NCBI RefSeq assembly: GCF_000165425.1
Contig: NW_001799411.1
Coordinates: 1 to 64,000 of the forward strand
Direction: 5' to 3'
Source: Paramecium tetraurelia
Taxonomy: Eukaryota; Ciliophora; Oligohymenophorea; Peniculida; Parameciidae
Length of the DNA: 64,000 nucleotides
In this document: piece after piece, positions 25,872 to 36,802 of the stretch
How positions within the stretch are numbered: the stretch's first letter is position 1
Layout of the letters: each line of letters opens with the position of its first letter
Notes under the pieces: generated by a model
Database searches by the model: none
What the model saw: only the letters and a program-made list of their open reading frames with translations
What the model was told of the DNA's origin: nothing
Program-made: the position numbers and the translations under genes

Positions 25872-27472
25872 ATGAAGTTAGCTATGGCGCCTTATCGTCG
25901 AAGAAGTTCAAAAAATCTTTAGGAAGTACCTTCTAATGCAGATTTTGAAAGATAATAATCAAATGGCAGTCTTCGGATGGATCCTGGCCCAATTAACATA
26001 GAAGTGAGAGAAAATAACACCAAAGTAAAAAATACTTAATTATAGATCGTAGATTGGATTGTGTTAATAACTCCGATATGTTATACCCTTGTTATTCTAT
26101 TCTTAATCTCGTGGATTTATATAACTACTCCTTAAATTAGGTATCCTTATATAGCGCACAACATTTTACAAAGGGCTCATAAGATTTAATCGATGTATCC
26201 GATAATTGATATCATTGAGTTTTCTCAATTTTCATATCATATTAGAGGATGTCCTCCTGATTTTGAAGAAGCAACCTTAGGAATTTGGGAAGGAATTGAA
26301 AATGGCAATGTGTGTGATAAATCAAATAAGAATTGTGAATTAGTTTAGAGCATGGAAGCATAAAGATTAAGGTTTTGGAAATAAAAGCTGTATTGCATTA
26401 AATACGACAAAACAGCGTAATGGCGAAATGGAAATCAATGTTAGAAATAATACAAAGCTTGCAGTTCTTACATTTGTGTCAAGCAACATTTATAATGCCC
26501 AATTACAGATTTATAATCAATACATCAGTAAGGGGATTTATAATTTGGTAAAAACTGGTACAGAATTGTTAGAGATGAAAGACAAACACCTTTATTATTT
26601 TTTAATATCTCAGCATCTTCAACTTGTTTAAATTTAAATGATCAGCCTCAATTCAAATCAAAAGAATATTACCCTTTATCCAAATATCCAGAAACTGGTT
26701 GCAATGAATTTGGTGATTACACTAGCATAACAAACTCATTAGATTCTGGAATGGTTTTAGAAATACTGAAAGAAAATGACATCCCTTTTGAACAGCTTTC
26801 TCATTTTGAAGAGTATGTTTAAAATACGGATGAATACTAATTGTAAGCCTTAAGAGGTATAAAATTAAATGAAATGCCTTAATGCAACAAATTAAATACA
26901 GAAATATTTAATAATTCAAGCAAGAAGAGTTTTAGAATCACAAGAATTATGAGAAGAAACAATCTTCCTCTGATTACAGGTTGTGTAATTCTTATTCTAT
27001 TTTCAATTTTAACTATTAGGTTCCATAATAATGTAATTGATTTGTTTTATCATTAGAAATATTTGACATTCATCAATAAGAGAATCACAATGATAGTTAA
27101 TATAGGAGCTGCAATCATAATGATTGTCACACTGGTTTATTCGTCATTTTTTTTATATGATGTCTTAGCGTCAGTATGTATTTGATATATAAATAGAATG
27201 GACTTAAACAGATAAATGATAATTTGGATGTCTTTATATAAAATCAATGCATTAATATAAAGGGTATATTAATGGCTTTGGATTAGATACATTAGTATTC
27301 CTTTAAAATATACAACTCTAATTTAAGTTTGATCTACGCTGCATTTATAGGATCAATAATTTATTTAATAGTTCAATCCCTCTTATATATAATATAATAT
27401 ATTTCTAGTAACACCCAAGTAATATGTCAAAATCCCTGGAGTAGTAGAGTTAATTATGAAATTAGATATTGA
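25872..27472 (+). CDS. Four-span membrane protein with cysteine-bearing ectodomain
   Basis: The ORF from ATG 25872 (a second in-frame ATG is at 25884) is open to a 23-nt intron at 27174-27196 and ends at TGA 27470-27472, about 525 aa. A basic cytoplasmic N-terminus precedes a first membrane span (LITPICYTLVILFLISW). A roughly 290-residue loop with several cysteines follows, then three more spans (LITGCVILILFSILTI, NIGAAIIMIVTLVYSSFF, YAAFIGSIIYLIVQ). Without splicing, TGA at 27183 would stop the protein before the last span. No known family was recognised. It reads outward from a short gap beside uL13m (37 bp between starts). Confidence 0.8.
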
Positions 27473-27607
27473 TATAATTATAAATATTTTTGAAACATAT
27501 TTTTTTTATGATCTTTTTCTTTGAGAAGAAGAAAACAATTTTTTTTTGTATTTTTTTTTTATTTTTTTTATTTTGTAATAATATACAATGGTGGCTGTGA
27601 AAATATC
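27473..27607. other. Convergent spacer with T-rich tracts
   Basis: This stretch lies between the stop of the membrane protein and the stop of the PABPN1-like gene. It contains runs of T up to about ten long (27,539-27,575). It probably holds both 3' ends. No gene is seen. Confidence 0.5.
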
Positions 27608-28176
27608 TCATTTGCCACCACGATAAGCACCTCTTCCTCTAATTGGTTCTGCATACAAATATCTTCCTCTTGTAATATATTAAAATGCTAAATTATAGTA
27701 ATTTGTAAATACGCTATCCCCTTCCACCTCGATTTCCTCTTCCTCTATTTCTTAAATTTGTTCTCTTTTGGAACACCTATTTCTAGAAATGGATGAATAC
27801 CAATATTTTCTTTCCTCTAATGATGCCTTCACTTAATACCAAAGCATCCTCAACTGAACTTTAATCTTGAAATTGTATATATGAATAAAGAGTGCCAGTA
27901 TTCTTATCACTTCTTAATGTTACCTAACATAATATTTTGATCTTACTTTAACTATGTTTCCACAATCCTTGAAATATTCCTTAAGATCATCTTCTGTTGT
28001 GTTTTCATCCAAATTTCTCACGAAAATTGATGTTAAATCAATATCTTTAAGTTAATGCTTATTGTCAGTGCCTATGAGAGTTACTCGTAAAACTTACCTC
28101 CTTTCTTTTGGGATTCGTCCTCCTTTTATTGCTCAACTGGCTCTTGTACTTCTAAATCATCTTCGTGATTGCTCAT
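27608..28176 (-). CDS. PABPN1: PABPN1-like nuclear poly(A)-binding protein
   Basis: ATG at 28176. Four introns (28072-28097, 27924-27946, 27777-27800, 27688-27712) leave 471 nt, 156 aa. An acidic Gln/Glu-rich N-terminus leads into one RRM: SIFVRNLDENTTEDDLKEYF (RNP2 region), an IVKVTLRSDKNTGTLYSYI strand (RNP1 counterpart) and LVLSEGIIRGKKILVF. Immediately after comes QKRTNLRNRGRGNRGGRG, matching the IPKRTN step and Arg/Gly tail that distinguish PABPN1 from other RRM proteins. Family members bind nascent poly(A) in the nucleus and control tail length. The coiled-coil N-terminus of animal PABPN1 is nearly absent. The 24-nt intron (27777-27800) is a multiple of three with no TGA, so retention would only add eight residues. 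Confidence 0.88.
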
Positions 28177-28199
28177 TATTTAAATCTTTAATTAATTTA
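28177..28199. promoter_or_regulatory. 23-bp divergent promoter gap
   Basis: Only 23 AT-rich bases separate the PABPN1-like ATG (minus) from the chosen VAP-like ATG (plus). Both genes must start transcription within it or inside each other's 5' ends, unless the VAP start lies further in. Confidence 0.5.
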
Positions 28200-29059
28200 A
28201 TGTCTTTTATCAAATTAATAGGAATTGACAATTAAGAGATCGAATTTGAAGAAAATAAAAATAGTGTGTATTTTAACTCACTAATCTAAGCAAGGAAATT
28301 AAATTATAGTGTATTGCGAAACAAGAAAGAAGAATTACAATTAAAGTGAAAACCACTGATCCTGACGTATTTTAAGTTGTAGGCAAACCCATAGTATTTA
28401 CCGAGCTTAATTAAAAAGGAGTCCTATTAATCAAGGCGAATAGCGCTAAGAAAAGAGACAATGACAAAGATAAAATCTGTATCGTGGCCTAGGAGTATGA
28501 GGACAGTTTACGATAATCAGCATAGGGTCCATCTGAACTTAAGCCACCAAATATTTAAGAAATTATATTAACTGTGAGAGTGTTGAATAACAAGACAACT
28601 CAATAAGCAAATGACTAAAAGTTCTTGGAGTCTAAAAGTTTACTAGATAGGCAAATGGATCAAATTGTAGAATCAAAATTTATAAATCCTATCTCAAAGT
28701 TTGGGGATACATAGAAATTTCAATCCGCTTATGCCCAATTCGATAATGTAATTGAAAGACAGAAAACAGAATTTTTGAGTATGTATCAATAAAAGAGTTA
28801 AATCAATAATTCAAATATTATGATTGAAGCACAGCCCTAATATAAATAGGAATATGAGCAATATTTGATTTTGACTGACGAATAGGAGAAGGAATTATTC
28901 AAGTTAAGCGAGCTGAAAAACAAACTTTAAAGATAAAAATTAAAATAGTAACAAATTGTGGAAACACCAAAACCTAAGGCCCTAAATACTTTGCACATTG
29001 GTTATGCTATAATTGTTGTTATTTTGAGCTTCATGATTGGAATGCTTGCGAAAACTTGA
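28200..29059 (+). CDS. VAP-family (MSP domain) tail-anchored protein
   Basis: The chosen ATG 28200 plus a 29-nt intron at 28266-28294 gives 831 nt, 276 aa. The N-terminal 120 residues follow the MSP fold of VAP proteins: a strand ending EIEFEENKNS, then EIKLQCIAKQERRITIKVKT (VAPs read LxNPTDxxVxFKVKT at this place), TTDPDVFQVVGKP and QEIILTVRV. A Gln-rich coiled-coil region (about 170-245) precedes a single C-terminal span (HIGYAIIVVILSFMIGML) and a short KT tail, typical of ER tail anchors. VAPs tether the ER to other membranes by binding FFAT motifs. The intron ends CAAG, not TAG, so its 3' edge and hence the start are slightly uncertain. Confidence 0.8.
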
Positions 29060-29123
29060 ATAATAATGAATATATTTTGAATATTTTTATTGTGAAGTTA
29101 TATTTGTTATAGTAATTTTGAAA

Positions 29124-29616
29124 ATGCTTTCCGATATCAAACAATTCGAGCAAGAACACAAAGAAGAAATGAAACTTCTTTAATAGAAGTATGAGTAAAG
29201 GGTATTCATATTAATCTTATTTCTGTAAGATAGACCTCTTATCACAAAAAATCGAGATCCTATAAAAAGAATTAGAAGTCAAGGACAATATTTACTCAGA
29301 TCTTAAAAATAGATCTATTCAAAATGAGGAATCCAAGATTCAAAAAACTGAAGAAGATGTTGTTTAGGATTTCGGGGCAACCATTTAAAAATTTCATAAG
29401 CAAAAAGAAAAAGAATTAATGAAAATTAAAAAGAATTACTAAAAAGAATTAATTCATAATCAGAAGCTCTTAAGAAAAAAAGATGCGACTATAGAGTAAC
29501 TCTAATAAGAAATTTCACAATACAAATAAGCTGCTTCCTAAAATATGGATAATCAAAAGATTTTGCTGCTCTCCAAACTTATTGATTTAGCAAATGAAAT
29601 TCAAAAATAACTCTGA
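29124..29616 (+). CDS. Small coiled-coil protein
   Basis: ATG 29124, intron 29202-29229 (28 nt), TGA 29614-29616; 154 aa. The whole protein is charged and heptad-patterned (KQFEQEHKEEMKLLQQKYEQ; KELMKIKKNYQKELIHNQ), with no membrane span or other domain. Unspliced reading hits a stop after about 65 codons. It follows the VAP-like gene by 64 bp in the same direction. Family not recognised. Confidence 0.75.
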
Positions 29617-29827
29617 TAAACATTAATTAATATCTAATCATTAAGACAAATGCGCAAAAATAATTTAAAAGTAGTTTCTTTCTTTTAATTTTTATTAACG
29701 ATATTTATTATTCATTTTAATTTATAATTCTCATATATAAAGAGAAAAATGTATCTGAAATAAAAAGATTTTATTTTTCTATAAATCGAGTTTGAATTCG
29801 ACTTAAAAATGAGAAATAAATAATCAA

Positions 29828-30292
29828 ATGAATAGAAGAAAGAATGAACAAAACAACAATGCATATGAAAGGATTTTAGAAATTAAAAAGAGGATTTATA
29901 AGACATAGACTCAATTCCCATTAAGTCTCTGGAATCCTATGTAAAATTAAATGAATTAAATATTTAAGGTATATGTACAATGCTTACCTTAACTTCAATT
30001 TTATTTGCTTGCCACCAGGTTTCTAATAAAAATTCAAGTTGATCAAGCCTAAGAAAATCAAAAATTGGATAGATGATATTCCGATCTTGGTTGGTGTTGA
30101 TGACTTTGAATAGAGAGAGTAATACATTGTTCACTATTTTGTAGTACTTGTGCAATTTGTCTTTTAGACTTAAATGAAAAAAATGTTATCAAAATACTAA
30201 AATGTAATCACTTTTTCCATTAGGAATGTATAAAAGAGTGGTTGTAACTCAAAGCAGAATGCCCCACTTGCAGAGATTAAATGCATAAATGA
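29828..30292 (+). CDS. RING-H2 finger protein (E3 ubiquitin ligase)
   Basis: ATG 29828. Introns 29941-29968 and 30119-30144 leave 411 nt, 136 aa. The C-terminus is a complete RING-H2: CAIC, then CNHFFHQEC (Cys-x-His-x3-His-x2-Cys), WLQLKAECPTC (the last Cys-x2-Cys), with the usual Trp before the last pair. The preceding KNWIDDIPILVGVDD acidic lead is also common in RING-H2 proteins. Such fingers recruit an E2 and transfer ubiquitin. Without the 26-nt second intron the first zinc ligands fall out of frame, which supports the splice. No membrane span, so probably soluble. Confidence 0.85.
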
Positions 30293-30528
30293 TCGATTAT
30301 GTATATGTCATATTATCATAATTAAACATTTTGATTCAATCTTCATTTGATACTCAATTATCATTATTAGAATAAATATAAATTAATGTAAATTTAAGAC
30401 TAACTATTCATTCATTAATGACAACAATTATCGTCATCAAAATAATTTGTAATTATATATGGTATAAATTATTAATATATATTTTATTAATGAAATTATA
30501 TCAGCAACCATCTTACACTATTAAACCT

Positions 30529-31016
30529 TCAAGATTATATTATTTTTAGTTATGAAATCATAAACGTATCTTAATTATGAATTTCCAAATCATAAAAATA
30601 CTCAGGACGATTTTTGCTATGAATTAATTAATTAGTCTAAATTTAGTAAAAAGTCTGTTACGAGATTCCTATTCCTTCTCACACAAAATTTAGCCTACAT
30701 TTGATCTCTATAAAGTAATTATTTGAGTCATCCACCTAACTATTTTTGAATAATTAAAGCCGCAATTTCAGAATTATTACAATCTTTGAATAAGGTAATT
30801 ATCTTCTTACTTCCATTTTACCTATTAAACATTATCCCTTTATTAATTATTTCAACTCAATTTTCCTTTACAAAATCATCAGTTATAAACACTTAAAATG
30901 TACGTCTCATTATATTTTGTCCTGGTATCAATTTAGATATTTAATATTGTACAATTAAGACGCTTTGGCGGACTTCTACTTAACACAAAGAATGAAAGAG
31001 TCATCATTTCGAACAT
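30529..31016 (-). CDS. Possible ubiquitin-like-fold small protein
   Basis: Probable start ATG 31016, 25 bp after the stop of the upstream gene; probable stop TGA 30531-30529. Protein-like pieces in order: SRSPPKRLNCTILNIQIDTR, then KIELKQLIKG and DDSNNYFIEIK, then GIGISQQTFYQIQTNQL and NRPEYFYDLEIHNQDTFMI. The last part has the spacing of a ubiquitin-like domain (helix, I-x2-QQ, short strand, L-x2-Y-x-I-x2-x-D-x2-I). At least two introns are needed and I could place only one near 30,680-30,700 with any comfort, so the protein cannot be written out with certainty. Confidence 0.4.
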
Positions 31017-31041
31017 CAAATGCTGTATAAAATTTAATAGT

Positions 31042-32751
31042 TCATTTTTTATAATTAATAACACTACTAATCAATGAATTGCTTCTTCCTAATCGATAAG
31101 AATATGTTCGTTGAGGCGATATTTTCGATTTACTAATTGATTGGTCATTAGTTTAAGTATGCTGGGACGCGTTTCTTTATTTACTCATTTATGATCCTAA
31201 TGCTAATCGTATTGAATGCTGGAGCAACATTTATTTATGTCGATCCAATTTAATAAGATATTATATCATGCCAATACAATTTGGATCGTTGTTAGGATTA
31301 GACTTTTTATTATGTTCAATGAGCTTTTTTAGTGCCACTTTTCTTTGATTGCAACGAGTAGTAAGATCTCTTTCTGGAGAAATTTAGGTTTTCTAGATTT
31401 TAGTGCTTTTATGTTTGTTGGCTTCTTCATCTATAATCTTGAGTCTTACGAATAAGGAATCATCAATTCTTTAAGTTTTTTCAGGTTGGATTGTCTTTTT
31501 CATAATTTCATTCTATATATCCTTATTCATATGAGTTTCAAACCTCTCCTAAAGCCATTTTCTTTTCATTTCACATCTCTTATGAAAAAGCTTAGCAAAC
31601 CAATCATTAACAATGCAAATGCGATAGACATCAACTTTTTTAATGGCTAGAACGCTTCCCTTGGCACTAACACATTAGCAATTAAATGAATGGTAAACAT
31701 TATTAAAACAATCGTGATTGAAGTCTTCTTCACCTAATAATTACCCAGGTCCCAACTTCAATAAAACATATTCCCTATTTGAAAATTTGTTTGACTACTT
31801 AAGGAGCTCAAAAGTGCTTTCATTAATTTAAATTGGATAACGAACCAATTGTTTTACATGCTTTTAATCATGTCTTAACGTTTTCTTGAATTTATCATAT
31901 TGAGTATCACCACCGCAAATTTAGACTTCAAAATTATTGTTATGACTGCTATAGGAAACGTAAAATTCCCCTTTCAAAATCAAATACACATAATGGGATT
32001 ACATTTCAAAGGAATATAGATTTTGATGATTGCATAATTTGACTCTTTCTGAAGAGATGATCAATTCTTGGAGGACCCTTTTGAAATCAGGAAATTTGAT
32101 CCCATCCTGAAATGCTCGACACATTAAAAACTCAATTTTTTCATTCTTCCTTCTTTTAGAAGTCTCAATGATTTCCAAATATTATTGGATTTATAATTGT
32201 AGGAACTCACAGTTATCTAATGTAATGATGGTGCATTAAGCATTTTTAGTAATAGATTCAATAAGAGCATCATCTTCATTAATAATATGAGAAGTTTGAA
32301 ATCTGACAACATGTCCTTCGATAAGATGTGCCATTAAGCTTAGCATCTAAAAGGATGGAATTTGCAACTGATTTAACTAATCCTATAAAGTTACAAGATT
32401 TTCTTTAGGATAAGTTTCTTTGCCTTTGAAATAGAGAGTTTTGGTTGAGGGATTTAAGTAGAAGTTTTATGGCAATCTCTAAATGCCAGGATATTTCATT
32501 TCTAAATCCTTTATTTCTTAGGTAAGTTATTCATGAGATTTAGGTATTAATTTAAGACATCTACCTTTAAGAAGAATGAGAAAGTAATCGATTTTGAGTT
32601 TGTATTTAAACACAAATCTATCTTTAGGCAAGTAATGAAGTTTGGCCTATTGGGTAAAGCTCTATAGTATTGGTTCATAATCTTTTTCAGATGTGATATT
32701 TCGTAATCTTTGAAAGTAAAGTAATTTGGACAAATTATCTTTATTGAACAT
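31042..32751 (-). CDS. Cyclic nucleotide-binding-domain-like protein
   Basis: An uninterrupted ORF from ATG 32751 to TGA 31044-31042, 569 aa, no intron. It starts with a helix-rich cap (KLLYFQRLRNITSEKDYEPI), then segments with the rhythm of cNMP-binding folds: YFLILLKGRCLKL early, then YVYLILKGEFYVSYSS, and LLKLGPGQLLGEEDF in the place of the phosphate-binding cassette, followed by SAKGSVLAIKKVDVYRI. The usual cassette Arg is not evident, so ligand binding is doubtful. The C-terminus is basic, Ser/Gln-rich and probably disordered. It starts 22 bp after the stop of the DHHC gene, on the same strand. Family identity is inferred from pattern only. Confidence 0.75.
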
Positions 32752-32773
32752 AATTATATTAATAATATTCATA

Positions 32774-33828
32774 TCAATCTAAAATAGGTTTGGTATCTGG
32801 TTGAATAGGGAGGAACCAAACTAAGGGGTTTTTGCCAAAGACCTCAAAAATATTGTTCCAAACTCCTTTTTAAAGGGGTTCTCTGGGTTTATTTTCGCAA
32901 TACTCAAGGGTTGTGATGTTGGATTTGATTGCCCTAACAATCTCAGTATTATTGATAAGAATACCACAGGTGGAAGAGAGTGAAAGCGGTTAGAATTATC
33001 CAAAGGAAACAGCAATATAGAAACGTAAAGGAAACTAGGAATAACTTGGCGTCGCTTGAATACGAGTTCATAGTGTCATAATAGCAACGACTGTAGGTGA
33101 TCATGATAAAACTAATCAAAAACCCTAATGTTGGAGATCAATTATGATACATGCATAACCAAGTAAATTCATAAACAATTTGTAGTTGCCATAACCGATG
33201 CAATTATTCAACCATTAACAATGATGATCCATTTTCAACCAACAGGTCTTGCATTGTCTGCAATGATGACAACGTTTTGGTTTAAAAGCGCTGCAATTCT
33301 TACAATGTCTTCTGCCTTATTTATCAATTAATTCATTTTTGACCTTCACATTCAGATGTAATCGCTACTCATCATCTATCTCTGATGAAAATGATGTTGA
33401 TGTTTGTGATCCTTTCTTATTGTGATTTATCATGTTTTCTTCATTTTCAATCATCTAACGAATTTCGTTCTCTATTTTAATCAACCATTCAGCAGGTACA
33501 TGACCAGGAATTGTCATTACAACTCTGATTAATGTTATTGTGAATAATATTAGAATGATATGTAATGTTATCGTAATTCCGATAGTTTTATTGCTGAAAA
33601 CATAGTCATTGATGTGTACTAATTGAATCAAGTATGTATTGACTTCCACTATAGGTCGAGAAACATACTCTGATTTTATGAGTGGCATCAAATAAGTCTT
33701 GAACATGAATATGCACCACATACCTCCATATACACTACATAAAAGTAAAGCACTATTAGTACAAGAACTGCTAATGGGATCCATGTACCAATATATCGAA
33801 GCAATTGCCCTTCTCTATAATATTTCAT
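32774..33828 (-). CDS. DHHC-type protein S-palmitoyltransferase
   Basis: ATG 33828; introns 33698-33723, 33125-33150 and 32934-32964 leave 972 nt, 323 aa. Two N-terminal spans ([30 protein letters not shown]) precede the cysteine-rich domain: [18 protein letters not shown], then [16 protein letters not shown] with the catalytic DHHC cysteine. Two further spans follow (one in [15 protein letters not shown]), then TTLE and the C-terminal NPLVWFLPI motif. The order and spacing match the family's usual four-span layout. It transfers palmitate to cysteines of membrane-associated proteins, usually at Golgi or plasma membrane. Each intron restores the frame; intron 2 removes a TGA. Confidence 0.93.
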
Positions 33829-33851
33829 TTATAAAATAAAAACGTATTTCA

Positions 33852-36254
33852 ATGTAATCAAGCTGTAATTATATAATCCAATCCATTAGAATAAAACAAA
33901 TACGGATTCGAGGAGAACTTTAACGGCTCCAGTGTTTCAGAAGAGAGTTAGGACATTATCATAGTGGAACCACTTGACGAATAGAAACAAGCGTAATTCT
34001 CTTCATCCATATTCTTAGAATAAATAAGGCAAATGCTCTCTATTTAACGGGTTAAAATCAATCTGTTCAAGCCTCATCTTATACTAACAAATAAATCAAT
34101 CAATCAGCAATCCCATCTAAGATCTATTCCTAAACAAACCAATCCAATCAACCAGAACATAAACCATATTTTTAACAATCATAAAGACCTGTCTATGATC
34201 CTACTGTGTCTGTTCCCAGAAAATATGATCCTAGTCTTATTTAAAGAACTTAATAACAATAACCACCTCTTAAATCTAATGCTAACCAATAATTTCTACC
34301 AACAATGGAACCCTAACCAAGAATTACATAATCAGTAGTAAAACCAACTGAAAAACAGTTTCATTAGCCTAACAATTACGATAATTTTCAAAGAGATAAG
34401 AACTTTTAAGAATAATTTGAAGTGAGTGATGATGAAGATGTACTTTAAATTTAAGATTAACAGAAATCCTCGTAAAAATAACTATCAGTCGCAGATTTCC
34501 CTATAGAAAGGAAAATCGCTAATTCAATCACTCCTTCTGATAAGAAACCTAATTAAATTTAATAGTCTGCTCAAAACAGAGAATCAAAAGCTCCTATTTT
34601 GACAGAAAAAGATAAATAGTAATTAATTGCCAATGCTAAACAATAAATGTTAACTCTTGATTTACTAACATCAAAACTGTCCACTCAGAATTACACTGGC
34701 TAAGACATATGTGAAATTGTTAGCATCTAAAAAGGAATAATTAAACTGAGTTAAGATTTAAATAACATCTTAAGTCAGGATCGAAATTCTATTGTCTTGG
34801 TTGGAATTATTGGGCAAAATAAATCAGGTAAAAGTACATTACTTAATGAAATTGCTCATACTTCTAATAAATAGAAATTTGGAAACAATGGAATTTGGAT
34901 GTTATCAAAACCACTCATAATAGAATAGAAAAGCTATTATTTTATAGATTGTTAAGGCACTGATAATTAATTGCTTTACGCATTTGTTATGTTAAGTTGT
35001 TCCACATTATTATATAACACCCTCAAATTAGATGATAATAGCATACAGTGTTTTCCTGTGCTTGACACCATTTTCAGATTATTAATTAACGAATATGCAT
35101 TGATGCAATTATTACCCAATTTCATATGGGTTTAACGTGATGCACTTTAAGCTCGTCCAATTATTGAGTTGCAAGAGTTCCTTGTCAAAGCCAATAAGGG
35201 TTAGCAATTTGAAAATTTGATTAAATAACGTGATGTGGCTTGCATTGGTCCTCAAGGCACTTCGGAGTATTAGAATTCAATTTCACAATTGAAGGATAGA
35301 ATTATTTTGGGCAGTGTTTGCAAATAGGTTAACAGTTATAATTTGAATGGACCTCTAATGTACTTGTATATGGAATCAATTGTTGATCTACTCAATAAAC
35401 CAATTACTTTGTAATTAGATTAATTGTGGTTATCAATTTGTGAAGATTACACGAAAGCCATCTACAATTAAAGTCTCAATTCATTCGTCCAATAAGTTGA
35501 CAATTGGATGAAAGATAATCAGAAAGTTGATGAAATAGAGATATATAAACAATTCAGAGATTTCAAAGATGTTTCATTGTAACAGATCTTCCCGACTTGC
35601 TTTTTAAATAATAAGAATCGATCTTATTAGCAATACAAAAAGAAATTGCAGGAAATAATTGCTACTAAGGAGAAATAAGCATTATAATTTTGTCTATATA
35701 CGAGTTAATGTGAGAATGATGCTCTAATGAACAAGAATATCAGTAAAATGAATTTCAGAGATATTGATTCTTTCTCTTAATCTTTCAGCAGTATGATAGA
35801 TTAATTGTTGAAGCAAAAATACTAATTCTAACAATGCTCTGCCTTTGCAGAATGTTTATAAAAGAATTACAAAAAATTAATTGAAGAGCTATTCTCTAAA
35901 TACTAAAAGTAATAGGCCAATTCAAGTGAAGAATAATAATTCAATTTGCAATAATCTAAAATACAAGTTTCCAATAAGGAAGATGAATTGAAAAAGAAAT
36001 AAGAATAGGTATCTTTTCTGGAGAAGAAAAGAAATCTTTTGATTAAAGAAATATAGGATTTACAAGATTAAATAAAACTCGAAAGAGAATCAATTGCGCC
36101 TGATGCTAGGTAATCTCAATAAGGCCAAAATGATGAATAATTGCTGGAGTTGAAGTAGAAGTGTGCTTAGAATAAATAAGAAATATAAGTATTGAGAAAA
36201 TAAGTTTAAGATGCTGAACGTAAAAAGAACGATGAAGGATGTAATATTCAATGA
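33852..36254 (+). CDS. GBP/atlastin-like dynamin-family GTPase with coiled-coil tail
   Basis: ATG 33852; introns 33865-33889 and 33993-34018 leave 2352 nt, 783 aa. The first 290 residues are Gln/Ser/Pro-rich and probably disordered. A P-loop GQNKSGKST begins near residue 304. Switch-II-like DCQGTD replaces the common DxxG, and the WVQRDA motif supplies the Arg-Asp pair that GBP and atlastin proteins use for guanine recognition. A helical middle domain and a C-terminal coiled coil (SFLEKKRNLLIKEIQDLQDQ) follow, as in guanylate-binding proteins. Such GTPases oligomerise on membranes. The protein lacks a membrane anchor, so it is closer to GBP than atlastin in layout. Starts 23 bp from the divergent DHHC gene. 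Confidence 0.85.
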
Positions 36255-36259
36255 GAAGT

Positions 36260-36747
36260 AAAATAGTATTATTATTTTTTGTTAAATAAATTAAAATAAT
36301 TAATCCAACATCCTAATGAAATTATTGAAATGTTCAACGAATTTGAATTTACATTGATAAATTTGTTGAATGTAAAAGAGTTTTTGGAATTCCTGTAAGA
36401 ATCTGGATTGGACATAAGTTGTTAATTATTATATAAGAAATTCATAAGAATAGAATGGAGAACTTGAAAATGTGGAATGTTTCATAATAATCAAAATGAT
36501 TATGAAAGATTTGAGATGTTATTCTGAATCATAGATACAAGCAATTACAAAAGATTAGTAAATATGAATCTAAAAGTATTGTCAAATTCTTGTTATGAAT
36601 GTAAAGGATATATGTAGGAATGGGATTTAATGATAAGGACATAGATATCATGATCAATTAAATTGGAAGTGAAGAATTGGATGTAGTATCAAGGGATAAA
36701 TTATAGATTGTATTGCAAAAATATCAAAATCACGAAATTCATAATTG
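36260..36747 (+). CDS. Possible small EF-hand-like gene, structure unresolved
   Basis: Frames that look like protein: about 36,300-36,465 (EMFNEFEFTLINLLNVKEF with acidic/hydrophobic helix pattern) and 36,625-36,747 (MGFNDKDIDIMINQIGSEE, ending IHN then TGA). The second resembles the end of an EF-hand protein. Between them two or three frame changes are needed and I found no convincing set of introns, so it may be decayed. It sits between the GBP-like gene stop and the stop of the convergent coiled-coil gene. Confidence 0.35.
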
Positions 36748-36802
36748 ATAACTATCTTTTTTATAGTTAAAATTAATTATTTAGAAATCGTATTAAAATA
36801 TA

